Source: Orientallactaga sibirica (Eukaryota; Chordata; Mammalia; Rodentia; Dipodidae). Taken from it: 64,000 nt of DNA. A program made the position numbers and the translations under genes. The notes beneath the pieces are model-generated. The model ran no database searches. It was not told the origin of the DNA and was given only the letters and a program-made list of their open reading frames with translations. The DNA is taken from assembly GCA_036365145.1 (NCBI GenBank), contig JAEOAD010000004.1, positions 49,692,001-49,756,000 of the forward strand, written 5' to 3'. Positions 10,412-22,345 of the stretch are shown here, in pieces; the stretch's first letter is position 1; each line of letters opens with the position of its first letter.

Positions 10412-11000
10412 GTCTTTTGCAACTATTATAGAAAAAAAAATAGCTATCTCTAGGGAAAATAATAACTATTAGGTTGGAATTATTATTTAAAAAGATTTCT
10501 TTGAATGATGAATCTTGCCTTGAAACTGTGTATAATGAGATAACTATCTAGGGTTTGCCAAAGAGTGAAAGCTTTAGTGATGGAGAAAGAAATATCAAGC
10601 ACACAGTTAATGACTATCAGACAGAGCAATTAAAGTGCATTCCAGGTCTGCTTAAGAATTTCTTAGAAAGGAAGAACTCAGAAGGTTATACTCATGGGAA
10701 ATGTTATTTATTTGGTCATGGAGGAATTCTCAGTAGATTCATTTTCATTTACCACTGGTGCTTGGCACATCCAAGTGGATACTCAATAAATCAATTAGTG
10801 ATGCTTGTGACACACATGACTGGATGGACCCAGCATGTTAATAATGAAGGAATTTGAAGATCAAGCTCAGTGATACCGTGTGCAGCTCTATTATAGGAAA
10901 AAGCATTCCTTCATTAACTTTGTTGTAATTGGGGGAACATTATTTAAGTTAGAGTACAGATATGGAATACCTGTCACACTTACTGATGTGTTTTCATTTT
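10412..11000. other. Unique AT-rich DNA
   Basis: A 100-codon plus-strand frame (10555-10857) starts with M but has no recognised motif and no neighbours; I do not call it a gene. Confidence 0.45.
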
Positions 11001-11197
11001 TTAAAATATTTTATTTATTTATTGGAGAGAGAGAGAGTGAGAGACAATGGGCATGCCAGGGCCTCCAGCCACTGCAAACAAACTCCAGATGCATGTGCCA
11101 CCTTGTGCATATGGTTTATATGGGTTCCAGGGAATCGAATGTGGGTCTTTAGGCTTTAGATGCAAGTGCCTTAACTGCTCAGCTATCTCCCCAGCCC
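11001..11197 (-). mobile_element. DIP-type SINE
   Basis: Minus-strand copy with an attttatttatttattgg tail, a GA run, gggcatgccagggcctcc, cactgcaaacaaactccag, and a head ending ctatctccccagccc. All parts of the family are in order. Confidence 0.93.
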
Positions 11198-12240
11198 TGT
11201 TTTTTTTTTTAATATATGGAAATAGGCAAACTTACATAAACATGAATTATACCTGTCATCACAATCCACTGTTGATTTTGTACCTCAGTGTGCCATTTTG
11301 ATATTAATGTGAGGTTGGTGTTTTCTATTTCTTTTACTTCTATTTTTCTATTACATTTAAGTAGCAAAGAGAACTTTCTTTATGCCTCAGGGTAAGGTTG
11401 ATTCAAAAGGAATAAAAACCACATTTTTGGCCTTTGAGCAATTAATTTGACCTCTGTAAGTCAACAGTGCAGACAATGATTTTTTAAACCATGGCTTTGA
11501 ATTGAAAGTAACAGCTGCTGGTCAGAGAAGTAGCATTCCAAAAGGCTTGGATTTAAATATCAAGAGCAAAAGCATAGAGGACTTGGAGCAAAGGGTTCAG
11601 TGAGGGTGAAATCAGTGATGCCTAGATGTTTCTTAAAACAAAAAGGAGAGAAAGACAGAACGGAGAACCAAGAGCATAAAGAACAGTGGTAGCTATTTTC
11701 TCTAAATCTTCTTTGGGGTTGAATTTCAGGGGGCTTGCCTGTCAGAAACTTCCCTAAGTAGTTAATAAACTTCACTGAGAATTCATACCACATCTACTCT
11801 GAAATTTGAGAACTATGACATTGTTTACCCTTCATCTAAGTAGAGAGCTGCAACTGTAGAATTATCAGGAAGGTCTAGACAAAGGGACGAAGATACATGT
11901 GTGTCCTATCCAAGTTTCCTGCAGCTTCCATTGGTCTGGAAGGAACAGAGAACTCAAGACCACAGCTGAAGAATGAAAGGCAGTTAAGAGTAGAATGTTG
12001 GAGCCTCTAGCTACAAAGCTGAAAGCAGTTTCAGGCTGAGCAGCTTTTGCTTGAATGCTGCTGAACCCCTAAAACCAAAGGGTTTATAGAAGTCCAACAG
12101 GGGTTTATGCTTTTACTCTTTCTGGACAGATGTTGAAGGACAGCCAAGACTACAGGAGACAGAGATGCAACAACAGGCTGGACATCTCAAATCTAGTATG
12201 AAACCTAAGAACTCAAAAAGAAGACGAAGACAGATAATGA
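11198..12240. other. Unique DNA, no gene seen
   Basis: About 1 kb with no recognised repeat. The short minus-strand frame at 11560-11793 has no family features. Confidence 0.45.
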
Positions 12241-12336
12241 GGACTGGAGAGATGGCTTAGAGGTTAAGGTGCTTACCTGAAAAGCCAAAGGACCCAGGTT
12301 TGATTCCCGGGTACCCATATAAAGCCAGATGCTAAC
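12241..12336 (+). mobile_element. DIP-type SINE, 3' truncated
   Basis: Only the tRNA-like head and the first part of the body are present: ggactggagagatggctt, aggtttgattccc, cccatataaagccagatgc. It then stops abruptly with no CT-rich part or A tail. Loss of the 3' half points to a later deletion, because L1-type truncation removes the 5' end. Confidence 0.88.
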
Positions 12337-12621
12337 TCATTTAATCTTCTCTGATTTATACAGTAACTAAGAATATGGAAAGCTGTCTCCATACTGCCAT
12401 TTATTCATGTTTGTCATTCTTCATCTTTGTTTTAGCATCCTTACTGTAACATCAGAGCATGGGAGATTGGGAAGAGACTCTACATGATGGGGTCTCCTGT
12501 TTGACAGTTACTGGACTGACTCAGTCAAGATCACAGGGCTGAGCAGTAGTTCTTTGTTCAAAAAAACAAAACCCAACTTCAAATATATGTTCTTCTTGTC
12601 CCCTTTGGTTTCTTTATTCTT

Positions 12622-12891
12622 TTTTTTAATTTTATTTTTTATTTTTGGAGAGAGACACAGAAAGAGACAGTCAGAGAGAGAGGGAGAGGGAGACAGATAG
12701 AGAATAGGCACGCCAGCAGTCTCTCAGCTACTGTGAATGAAGTCTAGATACGTGCACCCCCTTCTGGGCAGGTGCAGCATTGGGCCCTTGCGTCTCTTTG
12801 CATCTGGCTAAACGTGGGACCTGGAGATTGGAACCGGGTTCTTAGGCTTAGGAGGCAGGCGCCTTAATTGCTAAGCCATCTCTCCAGCCCA
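12622..12891 (-). mobile_element. DIP-type SINE, long variant with perfect TSD
   Basis: Minus-strand copy of a longer form. It carries an extra block, gtgcagcattgggccc, and ttgcgtctctttgcatc between the usual body and the head. A perfect 14-bp target duplication, gtttctttattctt, lies at 12608-12621 and 12892-12905. Copies at 32105-32361 and 50263-50539 share the extra block. Confidence 0.93.
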
Positions 12892-12905
12892 GTTTCTTTA
12901 TTCTT

Positions 12906-13888
12906 ATTTCCTTACCCACTGTAATGATGTTCAGAATAAGTGATGAGGGTTGAAGATATAAAATAGGGAAAACATATCCCTTTGTGTAAAAATACTACTA
13001 TAAACTATGCATTTAAAAAACCTGCTAAATTAGTTCATGGTGAAGGAATTGATGACATTATACTAATGTATCTATCCTGTAAGTTGTTTCATTGTAAAGC
13101 AGATTTTCATTATTTCTAAAGATCTATTTTGTATATAAACTATTTTGATGTTTTGTGCTAACTTGAGCAATATTCAAATATAAACAAGTCAACCCTGCCT
13201 AAAACAATAAACAGACCTATTAAATACCATTCACACATTGTTAGTATTTTTGATTAGTTTTTCAAAATGTGATTTTTGCTGTTTCCTTTTCCATTAGCTT
13301 CCTGGAATGACATGGGTGTACAAATAGATGGACTCAAACTTGATGAGTCAATAGCATATGTCTGAGGAGAAATGGTGTCTTTAAAACATTGAATAGTCTC
13401 TACAACTGCCCATTCTTTAAACTGTTAGACACCATGCTACAATGACAAATGGGTCTAATCATCTCTTTGCAGTGGTCATCACAGCAGTATTGGTAATGCA
13501 CTCTATTATTTTGTTAGACAGGCACTCCTGGTGACATTATGTGCACATAAAATGGTCTGGTAACTTATGGCTGGGATAAAACTAAAGTAATATATTCCAG
13601 ACTTAGTAAAAATGTTTCTTTGGAACTCACTTTCACATTGTTATAGCATCTTACTGCATAATTCCTCCTCTTTCTTTCATCTAATCATTTAATTGCATTC
13701 TCATTATAATTTGAGTTTTCACTTAAAGACTCAGGTGCAACTGTACTGTACCTCTATCACTGCTTAGCTTGGAGCAACATGTGTGCTTAAAAGGCTAGGA
13801 TGTGGACACAGCAACAAGAAAAATAAAAGATGTCACTTCAATCCTCATTTCTTGCTCACTTGACATTTCTTTTCTTTCTTTCTTTTTT
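12906..13888. other. Unique AT-rich DNA
   Basis: No repeat or coding signal was recognised in about 980 bp. Confidence 0.45.
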
Positions 13889-13889
13889 T

Positions 13890-14165
13890 TTCTAACTTGT
13901 GCAAACAAGAAAATTTATTTCTCCCATTTCAACAGTCTGGAAGTCCAGGATTAAACTATGGCAGATTCAGTGCCTGGTGCAGTTCTTGGTTCATAGGCTC
14001 TTTCTTGCTTCTATGTCAGATGGCTACCATGGGTTTTAAATAACATTTCATTTATATCCTCCTACCCTTTGTCCAAAGGTTACACTGTCAGACTCCTTCC
14101 CATATAGAAGGATTTAAGTCACATGAACATTCAAAGGCACACAAGTTCCTAAGTCCAAAGGATCT
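13890..14165 (-). mobile_element. MLT1-type MaLR LTR relic
   Basis: The text matches the reverse strand of MLT1-like LTRs: gaaaatttatttctccc, cagtctggaagtccagg, gcagattcagtgcctgg, ttggttcataggctc. The order is colinear but diverged. Ends are approximate. Confidence 0.65.
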
Positions 14166-15018
14166 TAAAAAACATTTGCCAGCCTTATCCTTTTACTCCT
14201 CATTTTTTGTTTTCCATTGGGATTCTCTGATGACTCCTAAAGTTTGAATAATTAATCAAAACTGGAATATGATCAAATGGCCTGAAAGCAAATGACCAAT
14301 CTCCTCATTTCATCCTCTACTGAAAGAATTATTTGCAGAAGTATAAAACTTATTTAAGAGAGATGTTTTGTAATTCAAACGAAAGTGATTTTTTTCTTTT
14401 ATGAAAATACTCTTTTTTCTTTTATACCTTTCCTTTCTCTTCATTAATTTAATTATTTTTAACTGTAGCTTATAGGTGATGGAATGACTTGTTTAAATTT
14501 GCTCAAAAACTTAAGGAATGCAAGATCTCAGTAGAAGTGAAAAGGATGAAGTAGTTCAAATTCAATTTCTACTGGGGTATTATCTTTTTCCAATGAGGGG
14601 ACTATACATTCACATACAGTGTTTTATTAAGATACAGGGGTTCTAAAACTTTTTACAGAATTTCAAAAATGTCAATATAATTATGCTCTAAAAGGGATTA
14701 ATTAAGAAGTTATTTACAGTTATTAAGACATGATTTGAATCTACTGGTATCATATCATGTGAGAACCAAAATTGAAATGTGACTTGAATACACAACTTAG
14801 TGAAAACAGTATGATATTTTCTTAAATCCAAACCATGAAAAGATGTAACAATGTCAGTGCCATTACAGAAATGTTCACTACTTCTCACTCTGTTGAATCT
14901 AGCTGTGACTACTGAAGATAAATGTTGAATTTTCTTGCATGAAAAACCTTGTCCAACAGAAGCAAGCCAATTGCATGTTGAATGTTCTTTTCTGAACCAT
15001 TTACCACCGTAATTTGTC
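14166..15018. other. Unique AT-rich DNA
   Basis: The 110-codon minus-strand frame at 14688-15020 is the longest here. It shows no signal peptide, domain or coding composition I can support. Confidence 0.45.
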
Positions 15019-15413
15019 ATGAATTTAATTGTAACTCACCTAATCCATGTGTACAAATCCTAACACTCAGTGGTGAAAAATGTGTCCCAGTCTGGAGTGT
15101 GATGGATCTCTAATCTAATGTTACTTTTATCTTTGTGGAATGAGAAATGGGGACAGAAACACAATGCCATGCAAGGTTCAGTGAAGGCAAAAATCCGGCT
15201 GATACTGCAGCTGCCATGGAAATACCAGAGTGCCAGGAAAGTAGAAGCCAGGAACAGTATTGCAGCAGACACTTCACGGCCCTCAGAAGGATTCAAATCT
15301 CGTATCATCCAGAGCTTGAAGTTTTACTCCCCACAATGGTGGGAGAATATATTTCTTTTATTTGAGTCACCAAGTTTTTGTTACTTTCATATGGTAGCAC
15401 TAGCAAACTAATC
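15019..15413 (+). mobile_element. MLT1-type MaLR solo LTR relic
   Basis: Colinear with MLT1-like LTRs: ggacagaaacacaatgcc in the middle, then agtgccaggaaagtagaag, ccctcagaagg, tcttttatttgagtcacc, and agcactagcaaactaatcc at the 3' end. It is an ancient mammalian element, and the overlapping frames in it are incidental. Confidence 0.7.
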
Positions 15414-16715
15414 CTCTTGGTAAATAGCATTTTAGTACTCTACCAAATTGTGATAATGAGAGCCTACACTGTGGTTTCAAGGGTTAAGTAAGTACTGCTA
15501 ACGACTCTCTCCACCTGTGCTAAATACTAAATATTTTGTATTAAACATAAATAAAGGCACAAAACTAAGATTTATACTGCCTGAATCTGGGGAAACTTTG
15601 GTGTTTCCTATTAAAAAAATGAGAATAAATGTCAAATTAATGTATAGTGTCACACTTTGACTGGTACAAAAGCTTAATCTCTATTACTTATCCCTGATAT
15701 CCAACTCTAAAATAAGAATAATAATGGAGCTCAGATACAACACAACTAGTTATAGGAATGTTGATCCTGACACCATTTTCTTAAACTACAATAATGAAAC
15801 AAGTAGAAAAGTAAATGGAAGGGGAAATAGATCAAAATGCCAAAATACAGGACAAATGTTCTAGATGGACAAATGTTCCAGCCTTTTCTCAGCTCAGCAT
15901 TTTACTACCTATAGCTAAAGAATTTCAATAACAAGTCAGTTAGCTGTCCAGCCTGGTGACAATGAAAACAGCAAGTCAGAAGCTATTGGAGTTATAAAGT
16001 TATTGATTGTGAACTTTCCATCGTCCAGTGGGGTAATGCATATATATGCATCTACCATCATCTTTATCACATGGCAACAAGATACCTCTCACTCTTTGTA
16101 GTAGTTGATGCTGAGTTTCTAAGAGTCAAAGTAACAGTCTGTTATATCATGAACTTATGCCTCTGTTTTACCAGTTTCTCTGGATGGTTGGAGTGGACCT
16201 CATTTGAGAAGTCCACTCAGGTTCTGAGTCTCATATGGTTCATAGTGAAGGGTGGCAAACACTCATATGTTGAAAATATGTGCCAAGTGCTTTTTCAAAA
16301 TTTAGATTTTCCTCTCAGATACTCCATGAAAACCTCCTGAAGAGGTGCACTGCCACCTTTCTCATAATTAATTGATTACTCAGTACATTTATCATCTTTA
16401 TGTTATTATTTTTATTATAATTTTCAAAGTTAATTTTACATCTGTGTCTGCTAGACTATGACCATAGTGAAACAAGGACTCTTACATCCTCAATGTCTAG
16501 TGCGGGAATGAAAATGCAATACATTCGTAGGTAATAGTTTCAAAGAGTTAAATATCCTCAAATTTTATTGCTAATGTATCTATTCTTTCTACTCATGTTT
16601 TTAAATATCTTTTTAGAATCAATATGAAAAGTGGAAATTTGGCACAGTAGCCTATAGAATGACATATATAAAACACTGTCCCCCAATATTACTGATATAA
16701 ACAATGAGTGCACAA
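15414..16715. other. Unique AT-rich DNA
   Basis: 1.3 kb without recognised repeats or coding evidence. An 89-codon plus-strand frame at 16071-16340 is not supported by any family feature. Confidence 0.45.
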
Positions 16716-16728
16716 GAATTGCACTTGT

Positions 16729-16943
16729 TGGGCTGGAGGGATGGCATAGCATTTAAGACATATGCCTGCAAAGCCAAAGGACCCAGGTTTGATTCCCCAG
16801 GATCCACATTAGCCAGATGCACAAGGTGGTGCATGAATCTGGAGTTCATTTACAGTGGCTGAAGGCCCTGACATGCCCATTCTCTCTCTCTCTCCCTCTC
16901 TCAAATAATAAAATAAATAAAAATAAAATATTTTTTTAAAAAT
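16729..16943 (+). mobile_element. DIP-type SINE with perfect TSD
   Basis: Complete copy: ggctggagggatggc head, ggtttgattcc B box, agccagatgcacaaggtgg, CT run, and aaataataaaataaataaaa tail. A 13-bp target duplication gaattgcacttgt lies at 16716-16728 and 16944-16956. Confidence 0.95.
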
Positions 16944-16956
16944 GAATTGCACTTGT

Positions 16957-18277
16957 AGACCATTAACCTCTTCAAGTAGATGCAAAGGATCTATTTTCAA
17001 CCCACTGAATATTTCTGAATTTTAAAAATGTGCTCATGACAGATTGGATTATTAATTACATAATTAAATAGCCAAATTCAAGCTAACTTTGCTTTAGGCA
17101 ATTGTTCCACATTGAAAAACCACTTAGCATTCCCTCATTTTTTTCATGAAAAATGGGAAGGACATTTAGGCTGCTCCCACAGGTTGATGTCAATTTGTCA
17201 TAAAGCATCTCAAACAAATAGAAGTACAGCTATCATTGCAGGTAGTAGCCATTCTTTACCCTGATCCACTTAGCACTTGACAGGCTGCTCCCTTGATGCT
17301 GCCAAACGAAGACTGTACTTCAGTTATAATATGAAAAGTGAAGAAGAGCTGGACAAGCATAGGCAGGAACAAGGCAGAAGCTCTGAGGTAGGAAGAGTAT
17401 GGAAGCTTCAGAGAAAGGAGACCTGGATGTTTTGTGGACAACAGTGAATGCTTGATGGGCTTTTGTTGGATTTTTAAGCTATGATCAGACAATAGATTCT
17501 CACCCTAAAATCTAGTGGAAAGTCACTGAAGGTTTTGAAAAGTGTGACTAAGCAGGTCAGATCTTCTGGACTCAGAGGTAGTGCCTAGGGTGAGATCATA
17601 TGTTATGGTTAGACCCATGGACCTGAAGGGTGCTGATAAAGTGAAGAATGGGTTATAAAGGCAGAGTAAACTTGGGAGCTACAATTTTTGGCATAAAGAT
17701 TTCTACCCATTTTTGTTAACATTTCTCACATTACTTTTATTTCCTATCTTTCCAAATGCATTGACTGATGCAGCAGAACTGAGTAACCAAAAAATGTTTA
17801 TGTATGAATTCTGACTTGAAGTCCCACAACAGCATCTTATCAGCAACAACATATAGACAGCAATTGCTTAATTTGTATATCCCTGGAAAACCTACAGCCA
17901 GATGTGCAGGAATAGCAGAACCAAATAAGTACTAATTATATTTAGAATCAACATACCAAAATTAGCTAGTTAGCATATAACTATTCATGGGAAAGAAATG
18001 ATCTAGAAACCACTATGGGAACCAATCACAGAGGGGGAATTCTTTACTACACATAGTGAAGAAACCTGAGTCTTCATGGCATGCCAGTACTTTCTCTGTT
18101 AAAGTGGTTCATAGCATCATTCTACTGTCCTCCCACCTGGCCAGAAGCTCTAGACCTCTCACATAGAACCCTTGAGTTAGTAATTCCCAATTTTGGCAAA
18201 CCTAAAAGAAAGGACATCCATAGTTTTATGGAATGATGTACCTCATAATGTTCTCAATAAAATTTTAACAAGTTGTG
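16957..18277. other. Mostly unique DNA; possible ancient repeat at 17500-17590
   Basis: gtggaaagtcactgaaggttttgaaaagtg at 17515-17545, followed by agcaggtcagatc, resembles a very old mammalian interspersed repeat whose name I cannot fix. A related-looking piece is at 49865-50030. Otherwise nothing was recognised. Confidence 0.35.
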
Positions 18278-18287
18278 AACTTTAATT

Positions 18288-18471
18288 TGTGGGCTGGAGA
18301 GATGGATCAGCAGTTAAAGGCATTAATTTGTAAAGCCTGATGGCCTGGGTTAGATTACCCAGTACCAACATAAAGCCAAATGCACAAAGTGGTGTGTGCT
18401 TCTGGAGTTCATTTCCAGTGGCAGGAGGCCCCAGTGTGCCAATTCTCTCTCTCAAATAAATAAATATTATT
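18288..18471 (+). mobile_element. DIP-type SINE with TSD
   Basis: Complete but diverged copy (gggttagattaccc in the B-box region). The 10-bp target duplication aactttaatt lies at 18278-18287 and 18472-18481. Confidence 0.92.
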
Positions 18472-18481
18472 AACTTTAATT

Positions 18482-19722
18482 CTTACTTTAAAATATGTGT
18501 ATGAAGTATGTATTGATAAGTATGCTAATATTAGGCAGCTTTTGACAATATGGAAAAATCCCGTAAGTAACTTGGAAAGGCCACTTTGGTCAGTTTCCAT
18601 GAGCCACCTTGAAAACTGGTTTACTGTAGGATTTAGAACTCTGGATAATAATCGACCCCAATTCTCTATCAGCTGGGTTTCTCCAAAGCTCATTAATTTC
18701 TGCCAGTAGCTGCCAAAAGCTCAGTTTCTACATCTGCTCTCTTAAATCTTCAACTCCAAAGTCCATCTTTCATTTTCAACAGGAATAATTTTGAAGATGG
18801 CATTTGGAATATAGATCCCCCCAAGACTTTTCAGTTGTCTTTGAGAGGAAAAAAAATCCCACCGATGAAAAAGTGGCTTGTTAAAGACTGTATTGTCTCA
18901 CCAAGTCATATTTCCATTTTGTTGTACAAATGAATTAAATGTCGATTTTTATTTTCAAAATGTACTCATATTTAACAGGTGCAAATTAACTTGCAGGTCT
19001 TGTTCAGAAGTAACAGTTCCCACAGGCATTTTCAGGAAAGAAACCTGAAGAAGAAAGGGTCTCCTCACTTTGTTTATGCAGTATTCAGCTTATCTATTTT
19101 TAGCAGATCCTTTTTCACTTTTCCCCATTGGACAGGATCAAGGAACTAGAAGTACATTAAATGGATCTTTTCCATCAGCCCATTCTCCTCCCTACCTACA
19201 TAAGGATAGCAAAATATCAAGCTGCCAAAAGCCACAAAGTCTATTTCCTACATAGAATAATGAATGCATACTACAGAAGCTCCCAGTGGTCCATTACAAT
19301 AGCCATACAGAACTGATCCAGCCACATGAAAAAGAAAGAGCCTGCTTTATTTTTAATTTTTCATTTCTTTAATGTTTTTCAAGGTTCTTTGTGGTAGTAT
19401 GCTTCACAAAGTAAAAGTTGAGTCTGGTAAGCATAAACTAATCTTGTAAATTTACATGGATTCATTGACTTAATGCAGGAATGGGCTAAAGAGATTATGA
19501 GGTTGGGTCCATTAAAATTTGAAAATATAAATTTGTCTCTCCTGTTTCAGAACAGACCCTTCTGTTTCAACTGCAATTTTTGTATCAACATTTTTAAAAA
19601 CAAGAACACTTAATATCCATTATAGTTATTAAAGTAACCTTAAACATTCTCTTAAGTTTATTTAAAACTCAAGTCATTTTTACTCTAATACTTCCATTGG
19701 CTTACACTTATATACAAATGTC
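18482..19722. other. Unique AT-rich DNA
   Basis: About 1.2 kb. Frames at 18409-18693 and 18497-18709 on opposite strands overlap each other and the SINE, and neither has coding support. Confidence 0.45.
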
Positions 19723-19735
19723 GATATTTATAATT

Positions 19736-19794
19736 CAATATTTTTATTTTTTATTTATTTATTTGAGAGAGAGAGACAGAGAGGAGAGACAGAG

Positions 19795-19825
<31 letters not shown>

Positions 19826-20005
19826 GAGAGAGAGAGACAGAGAGAGAATGAAAATGGGAGCACCAGGGTCTCCAGCACTGCAAACAAACTCCAGATGCAT
19901 GTACCACCTTGGGCATTTGGCTTACATGGGTCCTGAGGAATCAAACCAAGGTCCTTTGGCTTTGCAGGAAAATGTCTTAACCACTAAGCCATCTCTCTCC
20001 ACCCT
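19736..20005 (-). mobile_element. DIP-type SINE with internal (CA)n and TSD
   Basis: Minus-strand copy whose purine-rich part has grown a (CA)13 run at about 19794-19820 between GA runs. The head is intact (cttaaccactaagccatctc). The target duplication gatatttataatt (19723-19735) and gatatttacaatt (20006-20018) differs at one base. Confidence 0.93.
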
Positions 20006-20032
20006 GATATTTACAATTTAAATTTAGAATGC

Positions 20033-20391
20033 TGTGGTGGTTTGAATGTATGGGCCCACAGACTCAGACATTTTTTTTTATTAAGATTGAGCTTACAACT
20101 TGAGTCTCCAGCAGGCAGATCACTGCTTAGGGGGCATGTCACTGGAGAAAGATTTTCATTTCAGTCCTCCCAGTTGTGTTTAACACAGTTTGAGTGCTGG
20201 CTGTTTTGTGGTACTGGCTGGTGATGATATCTCCCTGCTTGGATCTATGAAAGTAAGCCAGTATCTTTCATCATTGATGGTGTTTCCCTCGAATTTATAA
20301 GCCTGAAATAAACCCTTTCCTCCCATAGACTGTTACTGGTTAATGTCTTTTTTTTTTTTTTTCTTCCAGCAACACAAATCTGACTACAACA
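20033..20391 (+). mobile_element. MaLR provirus, 5' LTR
   Basis: 359-bp LTR from tgtggtggtttgaatg to tctgactacaaca (TG...CA ends). It is colinear with the 3' LTR at 21640-21987: gagcttacaactt, ccccagcaggcagatc, ctgcttggatctatg, gcctgaaataaaccctttcc (polyadenylation region), ttactgg. It is an ERVL-MaLR-like rodent LTR, in the style of MT/ORR1. Confidence 0.88.
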
Positions 20392-21639
20392 GTCAGTAAT
20401 TTAATATCAGAGAAGTGGGCCATTGCTTTGATGAATCTAACCATGTGGATTTGGGTCTTTCGGAACTTGTGTGCTAGAGGAATACAAAAGGACTTTATAC
20501 TTGGAACTGGAGAAACCTCACGGTGCAGTAAACAAAGTTTTATGAGCTATTCTGATGAGGTTGAATGCACTAAATACAGAATTATGGACTGTGAAGGCTT
20601 GACTTACAAACTTTCCAAGGGAAAGTGAAGAACCTTGTTTGGAAGTTGGATACTGGCAGAAAGTCTGGTCGTATTCTGCCTAAGCCCTAAGCATTTGAAC
20701 AAGGTTACATTTGAAAGTAGTGGACTGGTGTGCTTGGCAGAAGGTATAGAACAGAAAGGTATGAAGGATATATGGTTAATTTAAAAAAAAGAGCAAGTTT
20801 AAAGTTACTTGCACAGAAACTGGTTTGAGGTTACTGAAGTTGTAAGATTGTAAGTAGATTACATCCATCAAGGGTAAGCCAACTGCTTTGAATGGAAACA
20901 CTGGAAAAGGTGCCTGGGGTTAAATCCTCCCAGGAAAGGCTCAAATAAGAACACGACTTCTTTTGCAAAGAGGTGACTTAAAGGAAGAATTCTACAGACA
21001 TATGCTGCTCTTCCTGGTCAAGGTTTATTCGTCCCGTATTCATAAACTTGGCTATGCTGCACACCTGTTAATGGTTATGGAAACATGAAAATTACATAAA
21101 AATGGTCATGAAGTGCACGTGGTTCTAGTAGCCAGAGTTTGCATAGGAAACAGGGTGGGCATCTATCTATTGGCAGCAAAATGAGGAATTGTAGGAAGTT
21201 GTGAAGATGGACTATGGTTTGCAGTGTTGACCCAAAGACATTTTGTACATACCAGCACATTGGAATGGTTGCTATGGATAGCCGATGGCTTGGGACAGGA
21301 TGTGACCAGCCTACCTTGAGAAAAGGAATTGGGATTCAGCATCTTTCATGACTGGCTATGGATGTCAGACTTGACTGCAGATGTTTGATGTTTGCCAATG
21401 GTCCAATCTCTTCTTGTTATGCCTTTTTGCAAGGAAAAACTCTGTGTCATTATATGTTGGGATTATATAATTTTTGATTTTACAGGGCTCAAAGTTAAAA
21501 GACAGTTTTAAATCTCAGATGAAACTTGAAAATTTTGAACAATGTTAAAGTTGTTATAGACTGTGGGGACCTTTGAGTTTGGTCTGAATGCAATTTACAT
21601 TATGATATGGTCAAGAGACTGTGGGGGCCAGGGGTGGAA
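20392..21639 (+). mobile_element. MaLR provirus, internal region (non-autonomous)
   Basis: 1,248 bp between the two LTRs. Just inside the 5' LTR, ttaatatcagagaagtgggc (20400-20419) resembles a worn leucine-tRNA primer-binding site. A purine-rich tract, gggggccaggggtggaa, lies directly against the 3' LTR (PPT). The text follows MaLR internal sequence (agtgggccattgctttgatg, ggaactggagaaacc). There is no gag, protease or reverse transcriptase frame, as is normal for this class, which depends on ERVL proteins. Confidence 0.85.
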
Positions 21640-21987
21640 TGTGGTGGTCTGAATATATGGGCCACAAAGACTCAGGCATTTTTTAAAATTAATATAGAGC
21701 TTACAACTTTAGTCCCCAGCAGGCAGATCCCTTTTTAATGGACAGATTTTCAGTTCAACCCTACTAGGTATGTTTAGGACAGTTTGAGTTGTGGATGCTC
21801 TTGGTACTGGCTGTTATGAAGTGGTGGCTGTTGTTGATATCTTTCTGCTTGGATCTATGGAAGTGAGTCAGCTTCTTTGGTCATTAATGGTGTTCCCTTG
21901 AAATTTGTAAGCCTCAAATAAACCCTTTCCTCCCATAAGCTGCTTCTGACTGGGTGTTTGCCTAGTAATGAGCAGCTGACTGCAACA
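21640..21987 (+). mobile_element. MaLR provirus, 3' LTR
   Basis: 348 bp from tgtggtggtctgaatat to ctgactgcaaca. The LTRs differ by many substitutions and small indels, so the insertion is old. Flanking pentamers aatgc (20028-20032) and gatgc (21988-21992) look like a 5-bp target duplication with one change. Confidence 0.88.
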
Positions 21988-22013
21988 GATGCTAAGCTTA
22001 AAAATCTATTATG

Positions 22014-22208
22014 TGGGCTGGAGAGATGGCTTAGTGGTTAAGGCACTTGTCTGCGAAGCCTAAGGACCCAGGTTCGATTCTCCAGGTCCCACGTAATCCA
22101 GACGCACATGGTGAAGTGTGAGTCTGGAATTCCTTTGCTGTGGCTAGAGGCCCTGGCACTCTCACGCATGCTCTCTTTCTCTCTCCCCCCCCCACCTCTA
22201 ATAAACAA
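22014..22208 (+). mobile_element. DIP-type SINE
   Basis: ggctggagagatggctta, gtggttaaggcac A box, ggttcgattct B box, and CT/C run. The usual A tail is replaced by aataaacaaaaag at the junction with an L1 end in the opposite orientation. Confidence 0.93.
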
Positions 22209-22345
22209 AAAGATTTTTATTTATTTATTTATTGACAACAAAACATACTTACATACAACAGGTGCATAGTTTTCCCTCCCCTCCCCCCATTCCCCTTTAG
22301 AACTCCACTCTCCATTATATCCCCTCCTTCTCTCCATTAGTCTCA
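22209..22345 (-). mobile_element. L1 3' end fragment (extreme 5' truncation)
   Basis: On the minus strand this is the G-rich end of the rodent L1 3'UTR (seen here as tccctcccctccccccattc, and tcccctccttctctcc) with its A tail (tttttatttatttatttatt). About 135 bp are present. It abuts the tail of the preceding SINE, tail to tail. Confidence 0.75.

Noticed and set aside
12241..12336. tRNA-like A and B boxes here and in the other DIP copies
   Set aside because: They are the Pol III promoters of tRNA-derived SINEs; no cloverleaf or anticodon arm of a true tRNA gene is kept.
14688..15020. 110-codon minus-strand open frame
   Set aside because: AT-rich unique DNA; no domain, signal peptide, start context or coding bias, and it partly overlaps an MLT1 LTR.
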